A stretch of 64,000 bases of DNA from Xiphophorus maculatus. Its lineage: Eukaryota > Chordata > Actinopteri > Cyprinodontiformes > Poeciliidae. The position numbers were made by a program, and so were the translations under genes. Positions 13,020 through 25,000 of this stretch are shown here, piece by piece; positions within the stretch are counted from its first letter, which is position 1; every line of letters starts with the position of its first letter. Under the pieces are notes generated by a model. That model was not told the DNA's origin. It made no database searches and saw nothing but the letters and a program-made list of their open reading frames with translations. The stretch is from NCBI RefSeq assembly GCF_002775205.1, contig NC_036460.1, positions 3,788,056-3,852,055 of the forward strand, given 5' to 3'.

Positions 13020-13170
13020 AGTTAGCAAAACATTTAATTTACAAACTAAATATTTAGCTGAAAACAAAATTATTAGTTAGCTAAATGTTTAGTTTTAATC
13101 TCAAAACTTTAGTTTACTAACAAGATATTTACATTCAATATTTAGCTTACAAATGTTTAATTGTTTAATT
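13020..13170. repeat. TTAGC/AAATA satellite-like repeat, copy 3
   Basis: Short block of aaactaaatatttagctg variants next to a foldback element, as with the other two blocks. Confidence 0.55.
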
Positions 13171-13184
13171 AGCAAGTTAAATAT

Positions 13185-13700
13185 TTATTTTTACCATAAC
13201 AGGGCTGTAGTAGTAGTAGAAAAAAGTAAATTCTTGTAAAAGAAAATTCTGAAATCTTGACATTTATTCAGAAGTTTTCTAAAACAAAATTGGACATTTC
13301 TGAGCTCGAATTTCAAACCTTTCAAACTCAGAAATTTCCTCTTTTTTCTAAAAAGTCTCAGATTATTAAGAAAAAAAATCTGATTTCTAGCAAATCTTCC
13401 ACCTTTAATACTTTTCTGGAAGAAATTTTTTCCAGAAAAATCCCTGAATTTTTTCTAGGCAATTTAATAAAAATTATAACAAAATTGCCTTTTTTTTCCT
13501 TTTTCTTTTTTTTCAAAATTTTAATCTCAAAACTTTAGTTGTTTTTTCTTACAGCAGATTTGGGACATGTAAAAAATTCCACTTTTTATTTATAGAAAAT
13601 TTAATTTTTATTTTTTCAGATTTTTTTTGTTTTCTCTCTCTTTTTTTTAAATTTTTTTTATCTATAATGGCCCGGACACATCATCGTGATATAAGCTTCA
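13185..13700. mobile_element. Family A foldback element
   Basis: Left end cagggctgtagtagtagtag, right end tctataatggcccggacaca, inverse of the family start (gggccattgtagata). The body is the usual ATTTCTGAG mosaic. Confidence 0.6.
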
Positions 13701-14499
13701 CTTAACAGAGGCAGCAATAAATCTTTGCAACAGAAAATCTGCAGCAATCACGACTAACTAAAATAAAAGAGTTATTTCAAATCAGGTGGAAGCGTAAATA
13801 TCTTAAGGTACAGAGAAAAACATCAGGAAAATGATGATGCTTTAACGACTGAAGTGAGTTTAGGTGGAAAATATCTGCAGTTCCTGCTGATTAGAGATTA
13901 TTTTCAAATAATCTGTCAAAAAAATCTTTATTAAATCGCCTTTTCTACGACGGGAATGTTAAATGTGGTCCTTAGATTAGCCTAAGTTATCAGGAAAAAA
14001 CTATCATGGCTGCTGCACCTGCATGCAGTATGCAGGAGGTCGGAGGTCAAAGCTCTTTCTGGCGTTTGCTGGGCGTGTTCAGGCCTGCAGATGTGAGTCG
14101 GATCTATAATAAGATTGAGATGCGAGGCATTTCAGATCATGGCCTCGTCCTGCGCCACGCCGCCGTTCCTCAGCTCCACCCAGGGAGCGCCGCCGCAGCG
14201 GGACGGACACCTGCTGCTGTCCGTCCCGCCTGCAAATCACCAGCAGACATGCATAAATCTCCCATCTGGGCTTTATTGCTTCTACTCTTTTTCCAAGAAA
14301 CTTTAATATTTTTTGTTCCTTTGCTTCATTCTTTAAGATAAATTTACTGTTTTGCATCGACGGCTGCAGTAAATGCGATGCATTGTTTTGGTTTTTTTAA
14401 GTGTTGGACTCCTGATATCTCCAGCACAAACAGGAATCCACGCTGATACACCACACTGGAATATACGCACAAATTTACACACACGGATTGGTTTTCCTC

Positions 14500-14530
14500 T
14501 TCACACACACACGCACACACACACACATAG
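14500..14530. repeat. (CA)n microsatellite
   Basis: A run of about 14 CA units with one CG interruption. Confidence 0.8.
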
Positions 14531-14614
14531 CAGAGCTAAGGCAGTTAAAGAAGAGATCACATGAGGAAGACAGGACTCTGAAGAATGAGATCGATGCAAC
14601 GCATGAACTGCAAC

Positions 14615-14870
14615 AGCATATCAGAGCCAAAGTAGATAGAAAAACAGGAGAACATTTTCTCCAAAATACTGAGAAATCTTGAGATTAATTCCAGAAAATT
14701 TAGAGAAAAAACATGGAAACTTTCTGATACTGAAAAGTTGTGAGATAAACTCAGAAATCTTGAGATGAATATCAGACATTTTCTAGAAAAAACAGGAAAA
14801 TTTATGAGTTATAAAAGTCAAATATTTAGTGATAAAACTACGAAATTGAGATATTTATAGTAGCGTAGTT
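14615..14870. mobile_element. Family A foldback element
   Basis: Begins agagccaaagtagatagaaa and contains gagattaattccagaaaatt and ttttctagaaaaaacagg; ends just before the next copy starts. Confidence 0.55.
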
Positions 14871-14956
14871 ACTGAACTATGATGGTGTATTAGTGCCATT
14901 GTTCAACAAAAAAAGGAGTAAATTCTTGTGCAAAAAACTTTCAGATTAGTCTCTGA

Positions 14957-15926
14957 CGGTGTTGTGGTACTCGAGACCGGTCTTGGTCTCGAGACCATTT
15001 TTTGACGGTCTCGTCTCGGACTCGACTGCATTTGGACTCGGGATTTTATTTCAAGACCGCAACTGTGGAAATATCACTAAACGTCCAGCGTACTGTCCGG
15101 TTTATTTGTTAACATGTTTGTTTTCACTGGATGCAAAACGCACCGATTAAAATCCAAGCAATAACGTGATTTACCAATTACATGTTTCTGTTACTGGATC
15201 GTTCAAGCTCATTTTCTATTAACAGCTTTACAAATCTTTTACATTTCATTACCAAAGCTCATTAAAACAAACCTTTATCTTGGCTTTTTTTCTATTCTTC
15301 CTATTTTCTCCCTCCCTGAAGGATAAGTCCTTTTTTGAGACATTGTTTTGCTAACTAAACTTCTGACCGGAGCTTTGGACGTTTGGATTCTCATTGCTCA
15401 TGTTACTGGCGAAGCATGCGGTACCTACCGGGGCCACCAGGGGGCCCCAAGAGCAGTTTTGTTTTTCTTTTTATTGATAAAATTATTTCTACATGCATTA
15501 TCAAATATATATTATTGTAAAAACAAATCACTTCATAGTGAAATTGTGTGTTTTTGATATTATAATGACATAGAAATTATTACTAAAAAAATAATAAATC
15601 AGCTCCACTGAGGGGGCCCCTTAGTGGCCCTAAGTGACTGCTTAGTTTGCATGTGCCTTAGGCCGGCCCTGATGATATGGGCAAATGCCCAGGGCATTAT
15701 CTTTTTTTATAAGCAGAACAAAGAGTTTGTTCTGTTTTTAATATTGGTTAAATTTATTTCAGCTCTAAGTATTTAATATCTAGGTGTTTTATGGGAATGT
15801 GAATCTTTCAGATCAATTTGATTAGCAATTTTGATCATATTTCAGATTTTATTGTGTCATGTAGCGCCGGGCGCTGGTCTTGGTCTTGTCTCGGTCTCAG
15901 GTTAGGTGGTCTTGACTACAACACTG
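14957..15926. mobile_element. Non-autonomous hAT-like element inserted in a foldback element
   Basis: Terminal inverted repeats: left cggtgttgtggtactcgaga, right (reverse complement) cagtgttgtagtcaagacca, each followed inward by GAGACC / GGTCTTGGTCTC motifs. Flanks are imperfect 8-mers (gtctctga / tgctttga) that may be worn target duplications. No transposase frame is visible. Confidence 0.55.
15422..15672. mobile_element. Inner insertion within the hAT-like element
   Basis: About 250 bases bounded by cggggccaccagggggcccc on the left and agggggccccttagtggccc then ttaggccggccctg on the right. The GGGCCACNAGGGG motifs are inverted relative to each other, and the AT-rich interior is unlike the host element. 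Confidence 0.5.
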
Positions 15927-17306
15927 CTTTGACATTTTCTATTAAAAAATAGAAAATTTCTGAGCTCCAAATGTTGAGAATTTGCAAGAAAAAATTCTGA
16001 AATTTTGAGATTATTCTGACACATTTTCTAGAAAAAACATAGAAATGTCTGAGCTACAAAAGTTGCATATTTGCATAAAAAATTTAGATTAATCTCAGAA
16101 AAAATTGGGAAATTTCTAAACTTAAAAATTTCAGACATTAGCTAAACCTCTTCATACCTTTCTAATATTTATATTAAATCAGATTTTATAATGATTTTGT
16201 TTAAGGATCAGAAAAAAAAACTTTACCTTTTGAATGTTTTGTTTTTCAGTGCTAATTTGTCCATATATTTTTCATACAATCTAATGCACAAAAAAGCAAT
16301 ATTTTCAATTCTAAAACCCTTTTACTGCTAAATTATTGAATAAATAAACATGAACTATTCAACAAAGATATTTATTATTTTGTTATTTGGGTTATTTGAC
16401 CTTCAAATTGGTGCAAAGTTTTGTTGTACTAATTTAGCTTCCAGGTGGAAATTAAACTTATCTAGAAGTGTGGACTGTGGATGCTAACATTAGCGTTAGC
16501 ATCTGTGCAGCTGCTACATGTTTAGCATTGAGATGCTATTATATTAGGCTAACTTCTTTTAGCACAACTTGAGCACAACAACAGTCTTTTCCATCGTCCA
16601 AGCAGATCGTTTTTTAGAGCTCAGAGGAGCGGCTTGGTTGCTCATCACTGTTAGCGGACGTAGCTTGTGCGTCCGATTTACGGCTGTACTAGAAACGTGT
16701 GGATACAAAGGTTCCGCTTTGCAAGAAATAAAAGAAAAGGCGATTAATTGCATTAAAGTTAAGTGATGCAATGAATTGTCTGGTTCTAATATGCAGATAT
16801 AGAAATGAAATAAGGCTCTTCACTGCTTTAAGTAAAAAACTTGGATTCGGTAAACATTTTGTCATACTGGTGAGACAAAATTTACTCCAGTTTTGATATT
16901 TTGTTGTTTTTTATCAGCAGTGGCTTTGTTTATCACACCTTATTGTTTGCCCACATGTCCAAATTACCATTTTTTATGAGCAGCTCGTCATCCTCCATTG
17001 GTTGTTTGCTCCGTTTCTTATCAGCCAGACTTTATGAGAGCTGCGTTAGCTTGTTGGTGGAGTTATGCAAGCGGCTCAGGCTCATGTAGCCGACTCAGAG
17101 GAATGATCGACGCTACGGAAAGAATGTAAAGACCGCCAGAAGCTTCAGGCTGCTGGCCTTGCTTCTATATCAGATCCTTTAGCTTCACATGCTAAGCCTG
17201 ACATGAACACCACATTCTGCTGGGAGCTAATTACTGCTAAACAGTTTTTTGGGTCATGATTATTTACTGCTCTTCAGTTTTTCTGATATTTTATTTTATG
17301 TTTCAG

Positions 17307-17362
17307 ACTCTGACATTGACCAAGAGGACAGCCATGTTTACAGCCAGACCAGAAATCAAGCC
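17307..17362 (+). CDS. prx: Upstream coding exon of the scaffold gene (acidic segment)
   Basis: Acceptor tttcag before 17307 and donor gtgagt after 17362. Read with one base supplied from a preceding exon, it is open and encodes [18 protein letters not shown], ending in phase 0, which fits the next exon at 19101. A different frame has an ATG at 17334 but would break the downstream phase. The acidic EDSHV stretch vaguely recalls the N-terminal region of AHNAK2. The exon carrying the true start codon for this form was not found. Confidence 0.5.
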
Positions 17363-19035
17363 GTGAGTAAACAAACACATTAACTAACAATATTTGGACT
17401 CAAGTATTGATGTTTTGGAGACATTTTTGATCAGAACCTCTGGTACTGGTGTGAAGCTGTTGTAGAAACAATCCAGGACAAACTGGTAGAGTTTAGTTTA
17501 GATCTGCTTTGGAAACGTTTGAAGGTAAAGTGCATCGGATCATATTTTTACTCACATAAAAGTAAAAAGTCTACTCAAGTACTGCGTAACTGATCAAATT
17601 ATCTGTCATCTAATATTTAAAAATTACATCATCAGACAGATTAGATATAAGGCTAAATGTAAATTTTGGTATTTTAAGGACGAAAATTATAATAATTAAT
17701 ATAAGTAACAAAATCAGGCAAAATGAAATGTGTCTAAATCAGTTTATTTTATTCACAAAACTGATGAAACTTTAACAGAAACTGCAATTTTTGGCTAAAA
17801 TATGTTTGTTTTTCATTCAGAGGGAAGAAAATCCAGAAATTTTACTCAAAAGTAGAAATACTTCATAGTATTATTACTTAAAGTACAGCGTAGTAAAAAT
17901 ACTCCTAAAAGTGCATTTTTTCAAAAGTTACTCAAGTAAATGTAACTAGTTACTACCCGACTCTACTTACATCTAGTTGAGTGATTTTTAAGGGGAAGGT
18001 TGAGGTGCTAAACATTTTCAAGTTAGCAAAAAAACTACAGCGCTAAATGGAAAATTAGCAGATTAGCTAATTAGCATACCCACCACAGCTAGCAGCTGGC
18101 ACTTAGCTAGCGTCTAATTACCTCATTCTAATCATCTAGTTAATGAGATTTTGTGCCAGTTTTGGTGCAGAAAATTTAGATATTGTTTGAATTAGGTGAA
18201 CACACATGAGGTTAGCTTTTTATTTTTTGTTGAAGAGTGACTTCGACAAATTAGCAGTTATAGATAAAGAAAGAAAATCAAAGTGGATGAAACTGGGCTG
18301 AACTCTGCGTCTCATGCAGGAATAATTATAACAGTATCACTATTTTAGGACCGGAAACGCGCTGCTGTGTTACCGGTCACACCAGCAAAGTGTTGGGACG
18401 CAATGTTTTCACAGGATTTACCGGGCAAGAGTTCATGAGACAAAACGTGGAAGGAGATATGGCAGATGGGGTCATGACACGCTTCCTCCAGGACGGGAGG
18501 AAGAGGTGAAGCGATCCGAATCCAGAAAACCCAGTGGAACCAGAGCAGAAGTTTATAGTTTTATAGTCAGAACTCGTCACTCTACATTTAATCAACAGGT
18601 TGACGTTTTATTGATTTTAGCATCTGTACAGGTGGGACATTGTGATTGGATTTTCATTTCAATCGCACCAAGAATGTTTGAGTTTCCAAAGATGGGAGAC
18701 TCTTCTGGTTCTGGTTCTGGCCTGCTCTTCAGCCCCCAGAACCAGAACCAAGTATGGAGAAGAAGCATTCAGCTTCTACAGAAGCATATATGCGCCACAA
18801 ATCTGGAGTAAACTTACAGAAAACTGCAGAACTGCTGAAACACTCACTTCCTCTGGTTAGAGTTTCCTTTGATTAATAATAAATGGAAAATTCACAAAGA
18901 CATTTGATGTTTATCATTTTAATGATGGAGCTAACAAAATTAGATTTATGTTATTTGATGTTTTTTTAAAAATGTGAAGCACTTTGAACGGCCGTGTTGC
19001 TGTAATTTGCTATACAAATAAACTTATTTGACAGC

Positions 19036-19089
<54 letters not shown>

Positions 19090-22000
19090 TCTGCGTTCAG
19101 GTGAAAGACAAGCGGCGGTCTCCCCCCTCTTCAAGATCGCCCTCGCAGCGCAACCCTCACCACAGTGGCACCGCGGACGACCAGGAGAGCCCAGAGAGAG
19201 TGGTGAGACACATTACACCACTGTCTCCACATTCAAAAGGACGAGTGTTTAGAAACGTTCTTATGACCAACCAACCAACCAACCAACCGCTTTTATAGCC
19301 ATTATTGGTCGCCTAAGATAAATGCTACGTTGAGTCGACCATAAAGTGTGATTATTATTATTTTTTTTTTCTTCTGTCTGCAGGTGCAGAAGGAGAAACT
19401 ACATGCAGAGCTGAAGCAGGTGTTGAGTCAGAAAAGAAGTAATTTACGAGAGTCGACCTGCAAACTGGCCGAACCAGAGATGGATTCAGAGTCTGCAGAA
19501 GAACAGACAGTAAGCAGGGCAACATTAATCAGCATTTTGATTTATAAATGGGTTTTCATAAAGTAAATTCTGTTAACACGGGGTTTCCCACGGAAACCAC
19601 ACCAATCATCCAGCGGCTGTTTGTGTTTTTGAGTTAAAAAATGTTTAAAATAGGCAGGAAATTTGAAAATATGACAAAGTAATTGTAAATGTGTTATTGG
19701 AAAAACATTAACAATACAAAAACACCAGCAATAAATCTTTAAAAACGGCAAATATTAAAAATAAACAATGCTCATTCTGGTGGCGACCCTGCAACACCAA
19801 ACCCACAGAGAAACATCTGCAGTGTATCTGGATGTGAGGATTTATTTTTCTTGTGTTTGTTAGCGTGTGGAGGAAATCTCCAAGGCTGTGGAGATCGTGG
19901 TGGAGACGGAGGCGGAGGCCGGAGCCAGCGGCTACAGCGTGACGGGTGGAGGACAGCACGGGATCTTTGTCAAAGACGTCCTCAAAGACTCTCCAGCTGC
20001 TAAACACCTGAGTCTGCAGCAAGGTACCGTATTCCCCGGACTATAGGGAGCACCGGATTATAAGGCACACTGTTAATAAATCGCCTATTTTCAATCTTTT
20101 TTCATTTATAAAGCGACATTTATAGGCGCGTTTGTAACCCTTCTGTGTTCGTCTCAGATCCATGATGGACACATTCAGGTTTACTGTATTTATTCTAATA
20201 AAAGAGGAAATAAAGGTGGTGGCTAACTTCAGTCCAGCAGCTTCAGTTACAGACAGCAACAGAAAAATATCATATAGTGGTATTTAACATAAATTCATAT
20301 CATTAATCCACAGAACTAATCCCATCTTTAACATAAATAACAATGTATATGTGTTTTAGTACAGGAAATAAAATCACACATGCAACAACCACAGATTCTC
20401 ACACCGTTGATAACTGAAACATTGTATCAAAAATTTAAACTTACCTAACAACAGGAAAACTAGGTGTCTTTATTAATTTTTATTTTTAAACAGCAAACAT
20501 ACTAAATCTGCTGTGACATATTAGGGTCATTGTAGAAAATAATAGTAGTACATTTCTGCCAAAAAGCTTTTCCAAACGTTTTGAGAGTAATCTCAGAAAC
20601 ATTTTCTAGAGATATCAAAAATTCTCCACAAAAAAATTTAAATTTCTGTATTTCAAATGTTGAACATTTTCTTTTTAAAAAATTCTGAAAATTGTGATTT
20701 TGACATTTTTGAGCTCCTATATCTGACTAAAAAGTTACTTGTAAGTAGTTTTGTCTAATTTCAAGTCTACTAAGAAAATTGCACTAGAAACAACATTAAA
20801 ATACTTGGTAATATTTTGTGCTTTAACAGTGTAGTACAGCAATTTGTGGCAAAACTTGTTGCTGTTCATAGTTGCTCTCGCTGAGTTGTGCTCGTTTTTT
20901 TATTTTGCCCACATGGCAAAAAGTTTGGACACCCCTGAACTTTAACCTACAACATCGATTAGATTCTCAAATGAAATTTGGATTGAAATTTACAGGCTGC
21001 AAGTGAGCTATCAAGTCAATTATCTTCAAAAACTGACTCCTTGTGTTTATTTTCCTCATGCCTGTGTCAAAATAAAGGTTAGTTTTATAATATTTTGCGA
21101 TAGTAGGCAGGTATCTACAGCACAAACATGATCAGCTTTGCAGTTATGCACCCTGATATTGGTATTTTCTGATGTTGATTTATAATCTCCTCTCTGAAGG
21201 TGATCAACTGCTGAGTGCGAAGGTCTACTTTGACAACGTGCGCTATGAGGACGCGCTGAAGATCCTTCAGTGCGCAGAGCCATATAAGGTCAGCTTCCAG
21301 GTCAAGAGGACCGTTCCTAAAGCTGACATCAGCGTCCGGCCAAGAGTTCCCAGCCTGGAGGTCAAAGGTCCCAAGGCCAAGATGACTAAAATGGTAACCA
21401 GATATTTTCTTAAAGAGACTTGCAATTTATAGGAGGAACAGGTTGACCTAATAGTTCTGTTTTTGAACTGAACTTTGAGAGAAACAACTAGACGTTCTCC
21501 CTCTACTGTTACTACCTTTTACTTGTACCGTTCCAGTTGTTTTGGATTCCCCTCCATGTTTATGTCTCCTTGCTTTCTGATTGGCTACATGTCACATTCA
21601 ACAGGCTGCGTTCTCGTTTGTCCTCAGGAATAACTCCAGTATAACTGCAATATCGTTCGAAAACAATCCAACAAAAATATCCTTTAAGTTACAAAGAGGT
21701 TCAGCAAAAAAGCTGTTCAAAAACTTGTTCAAACTGCGTTTATCCACTGAATTACCACATTCAGGAAATTTGCTTTTCTGTTCCAGAGTGTGAAAGGCAT
21801 GAAACCGTTTAAGATCCAGAAGAAAAGAGGGGGTCGTTTTGGTCTGAAGAGGCTGAAAGAGAAGCGAAAAGAGGAGCTGGTGATCGAGGGAACGCCCCCG
21901 CCAGCTGAAGTTGACGTGGAGTTTTCGCTTCCTAAGTTAAGCCAGAGGAAGACTGACGAAGAGATCAGAGGAACAGGAAGCGTTGGAAATGCAAAAAGGA

Positions 22001-25000
22001 GGATCAGGTTAGTTTAACTCCAACAAATACTGTTCTGGTTGGATGTTCGATTCATATCCGGGTTTCTGCTTACAGTTCGGACTGTGGGTGTGTTTTCAGG
22101 TTCCCCCATATGAAAGCGAAGGGACGCAGTGGTGCGGGAGGAAAACTGGAACTTGAGGGACATGAGAGCATCCCTTCGTCTGAAATACCTGGAGCTAACG
22201 TGAAAGCCAAAGGAAAGGGACACAAGTTTGGGATCGTATTTCCCAAGACGAAACACGCAAAGTCGGGTTCTTCCACGGGAAGTGTGGAGCTCAGGCCTCC
22301 AGAGATAAGCGTCCAGCCGCCGTCGGTGGAGGTCAGTTTGTCTGGTAAAATAGACAAAAACGTGGAGAAGAGAGGCTCAAAGTTTAGCCCCCCAGATGTG
22401 GAGTTTGCCCTCCCCTCAGGAAAAGCAGAGGCATCTCTGGCCAGCGTGAATGGAAGCGCGGAGATCAAGGCTCCTAAAGTAGACATCAAAGGAGAAGCTG
22501 ATGTCGGCAAGGAAGATGCAAAACTCAGAATGCCAAAGTTGAAACTACCCAAAATCAGACTCTCACGCCACTCGGATGAGATTGACGGTGAAATCAAGGT
22601 GAGAGCGGAGGGAATGAAAGTACCTCACGCTGACATCAAGACTCCAACAGCTGAAATTAGAGGTGATGGAGAATTTAGTGTTCCTAAAGTGGAGGTCACC
22701 AAACCAAAAATTAAAGGAGACGTATCAGGAAAAGCTGCCTCAGTTCAAATGCCCTCAGTTGATATTTCTTTGCCAAAGATAAAGGGGAAGTCTGGCACAG
22801 GTTATTCAGTCCAAGGGGTTGAAGGAGCAGGGAAGTCAGAGATCAACATGCCTGCTATCAATATCTCTGTACCCGATGCTGGTCTGGAGTTTGATTCAGG
22901 TCAGAGAATTCCTGATGAAGTGGAGGGAACTGTGAAAGGGCCCAAAATCTCTCTGCCAAAGGTTGACATCTCCTTACCAAAGATGGAAGCTCCTGATGTC
23001 GATATTAAAGGGCCAGGAGGTGGAGGAAAGTTCAACCCACCTTCTGTTGACGTCTCTTTTCCAAAGATGAAATCAGACGGCGCGGATGTGGACATGGACT
23101 ATTACGTTGGTGGTGACGGAAAGTTTAAACTGCCTGATTTTGACGTAACTCTTCCTAAAATGAATCCACCAGACGTGGAAGTGGGATTCAAATTGCCCAA
23201 GGTAGATTTAACTCTTCCAAAAAGCAACGCAGGAGCAGCTGACAGTGAAGGAAAGGGAAAATTTCAGCTGCCATCAGTTGATGTCTCGCTGCCGACACTG
23301 AAGGCAGGCGAGGTGGAAGTCGGCACTGAAGGCCAAAAAATGAAAGGTGGTAAATTTGAAATGCCTGGTATTCCATTGCCTAAAGGAGAAATAAAGGGAG
23401 ATATAGAGGGGGACAAATTCAAAATGCCTTCGATAGATGTATCTCTGCCAAAACTAAAACAAGAAAGTCACGTAAAAACCCATAAGCTCGAGATTGAAGG
23501 TGAAATTCCTGTGCCTTCTGTAAATATGTCTGTGCCAAAAGGAAAGGCAGAGGGCGATGTTGAAATAGGAAGTCCAGGTGCAAAAGGAGGAAAGTTCAAA
23601 ATGCCTTCTGTCAACATCAAACTCCCAAAAATGGGAACAGCTGGGGCTGAGGTTGACATTAAAACTGCGCCTCCATCAGCAGATGTTTCTGTACCTAAAC
23701 CCAAAGGTGAGCTTGACATTGAAGGAAAAGTCGAGGGAGGCAAATTCAGCATGCCTTCTGTAAACATTTCTCTCCCTAAAATGAAACTTCCTGAAGGAGA
23801 TGTGAAACTAGAAGCTCCCGAACTTCCAAAGATCGACCTCTCGCTTCCGACATCAAGGGAACAAGGCAGTGTGGATCTGGAGGGAAAAGGTGGCGCCAAA
23901 TTTAAGATGCCAACATTTGACTTCTCATTGCCTAAGGGGAAAACTGAAGACAGAGAACTAGATGTTAAAGAACCTGCAGTCAAAGGAGGAGCAAAATTCA
24001 ACATGCCATCTCTTGACATTTCACTCCCTTCAATAAAACCACCTGAGGGGGGAACTGACATCCACACTGAAGGTCCTGAATTTCACATCAAATCACCTAC
24101 AGCTAATGTCAATTTAAAAGGAACCGGGATCAAAGAAGGAAAAATGAGTTTGCCCCCAAAAGATATTTCTCTTCCAAAAGAAAAAGTAGAGGGGAAGATA
24201 ACTGTTGAAGGAAAAGGAGGGAAGATAAAGATGCCTTCACTTGATGTGTCCCTTCCTAAAGTGAAGACGCCCAAGGAAAACATTGAAATCGGAGGAGAGT
24301 CTGTTGACATCTCACTTCCAAAAGAAAAATTAGAGGTGGACATAGGAACTAAAACTAAAGGAGGGCATTTTCATTTACCCTCAGTTGACGTTTCCCTACC
24401 TAAAATAAAATCAAAGCAAGATGAAATCAACATCGAAGGGCCAGAAATTATAAGTGGAGAAGTAAAAGCACCAACTATCGACATCTCCCCACCACAAGGA
24501 ACATTAGAAACTGACGTTGATTTTGATGATAAAGGTAAAATGGCTGGATTCAATGTGCCATCTGTAGACATTGACTTACCCACTGTTAAAATTCCAGTAA
24601 ACTTTCAAGGTCCAAAAGTCAAGGGTGACAAATTTGAAATGCCCAGAATTGATCTCTCATTGCCTAGAGGGAAAAAACACGGAAACATTGATATTGACAT
24701 CCACTCTGGAGTAGATGGAAACTTTGAAATACTTTCTGGTGATACTAAACTTCCTAAAGGAAAAGGCAAATTTGGTGTAAATATTAAAGGACCGGAGGGA
24801 AAAGCAGGAAAACTCACAATGCCCAAATCTAAAGTTTCAGCTCCAAAATTGGATGTACCAGACATCAAAGTGGAAGGACCCGACATTAAAGGAAAGATTG
24901 AAATGCCAGCTGTTGATATTTCACCTCCTGAAGGAGCAATAGAAGGAGATCTTGACATTGACGGTCCTGGAGCAAAAGGAGCTAAATTTCACATGCCTTC

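Larger units (their letters stand above)
14876..16140. mobile_element. Family A foldback element split by an insertion
   Basis: The left part, 14876-14956 (attagtgccattgttcaac, agtaaattcttgtgcaaaaa), and right part, 15927-16140 (gaaaatttctgagctccaaa, tctagaaaaaacatagaaat), together make a typical copy; 970 bases of unrelated sequence lie between them. Confidence 0.55.
7028..17306 (+). other. Long putative intron or intergenic region before the scaffold gene
   Basis: No coding exon was recognised in these 10 kb. It is an intron if the candidate first exon at 6840-7027 is real. Listed repeats fill roughly half; the remaining stretches (7028-7860, 8300-8800, 8976-9824, 10930-11600, 12125-13015, 13705-14490, 16145-17300) show no gene or RNA that I can support. 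Confidence 0.4.

Noticed and set aside
14006..14357. Overlapping 60-111-codon frames on both strands
   Set aside because: No recognisable domain, incompatible phase with the scaffold gene, and only a weak donor-like site at 14093.
17334..17362. ATG at 17334 as start of the scaffold protein
   Set aside because: Its frame leaves two bases at the donor and does not match the phase-0 exon at 19101; the other frame of this exon does.
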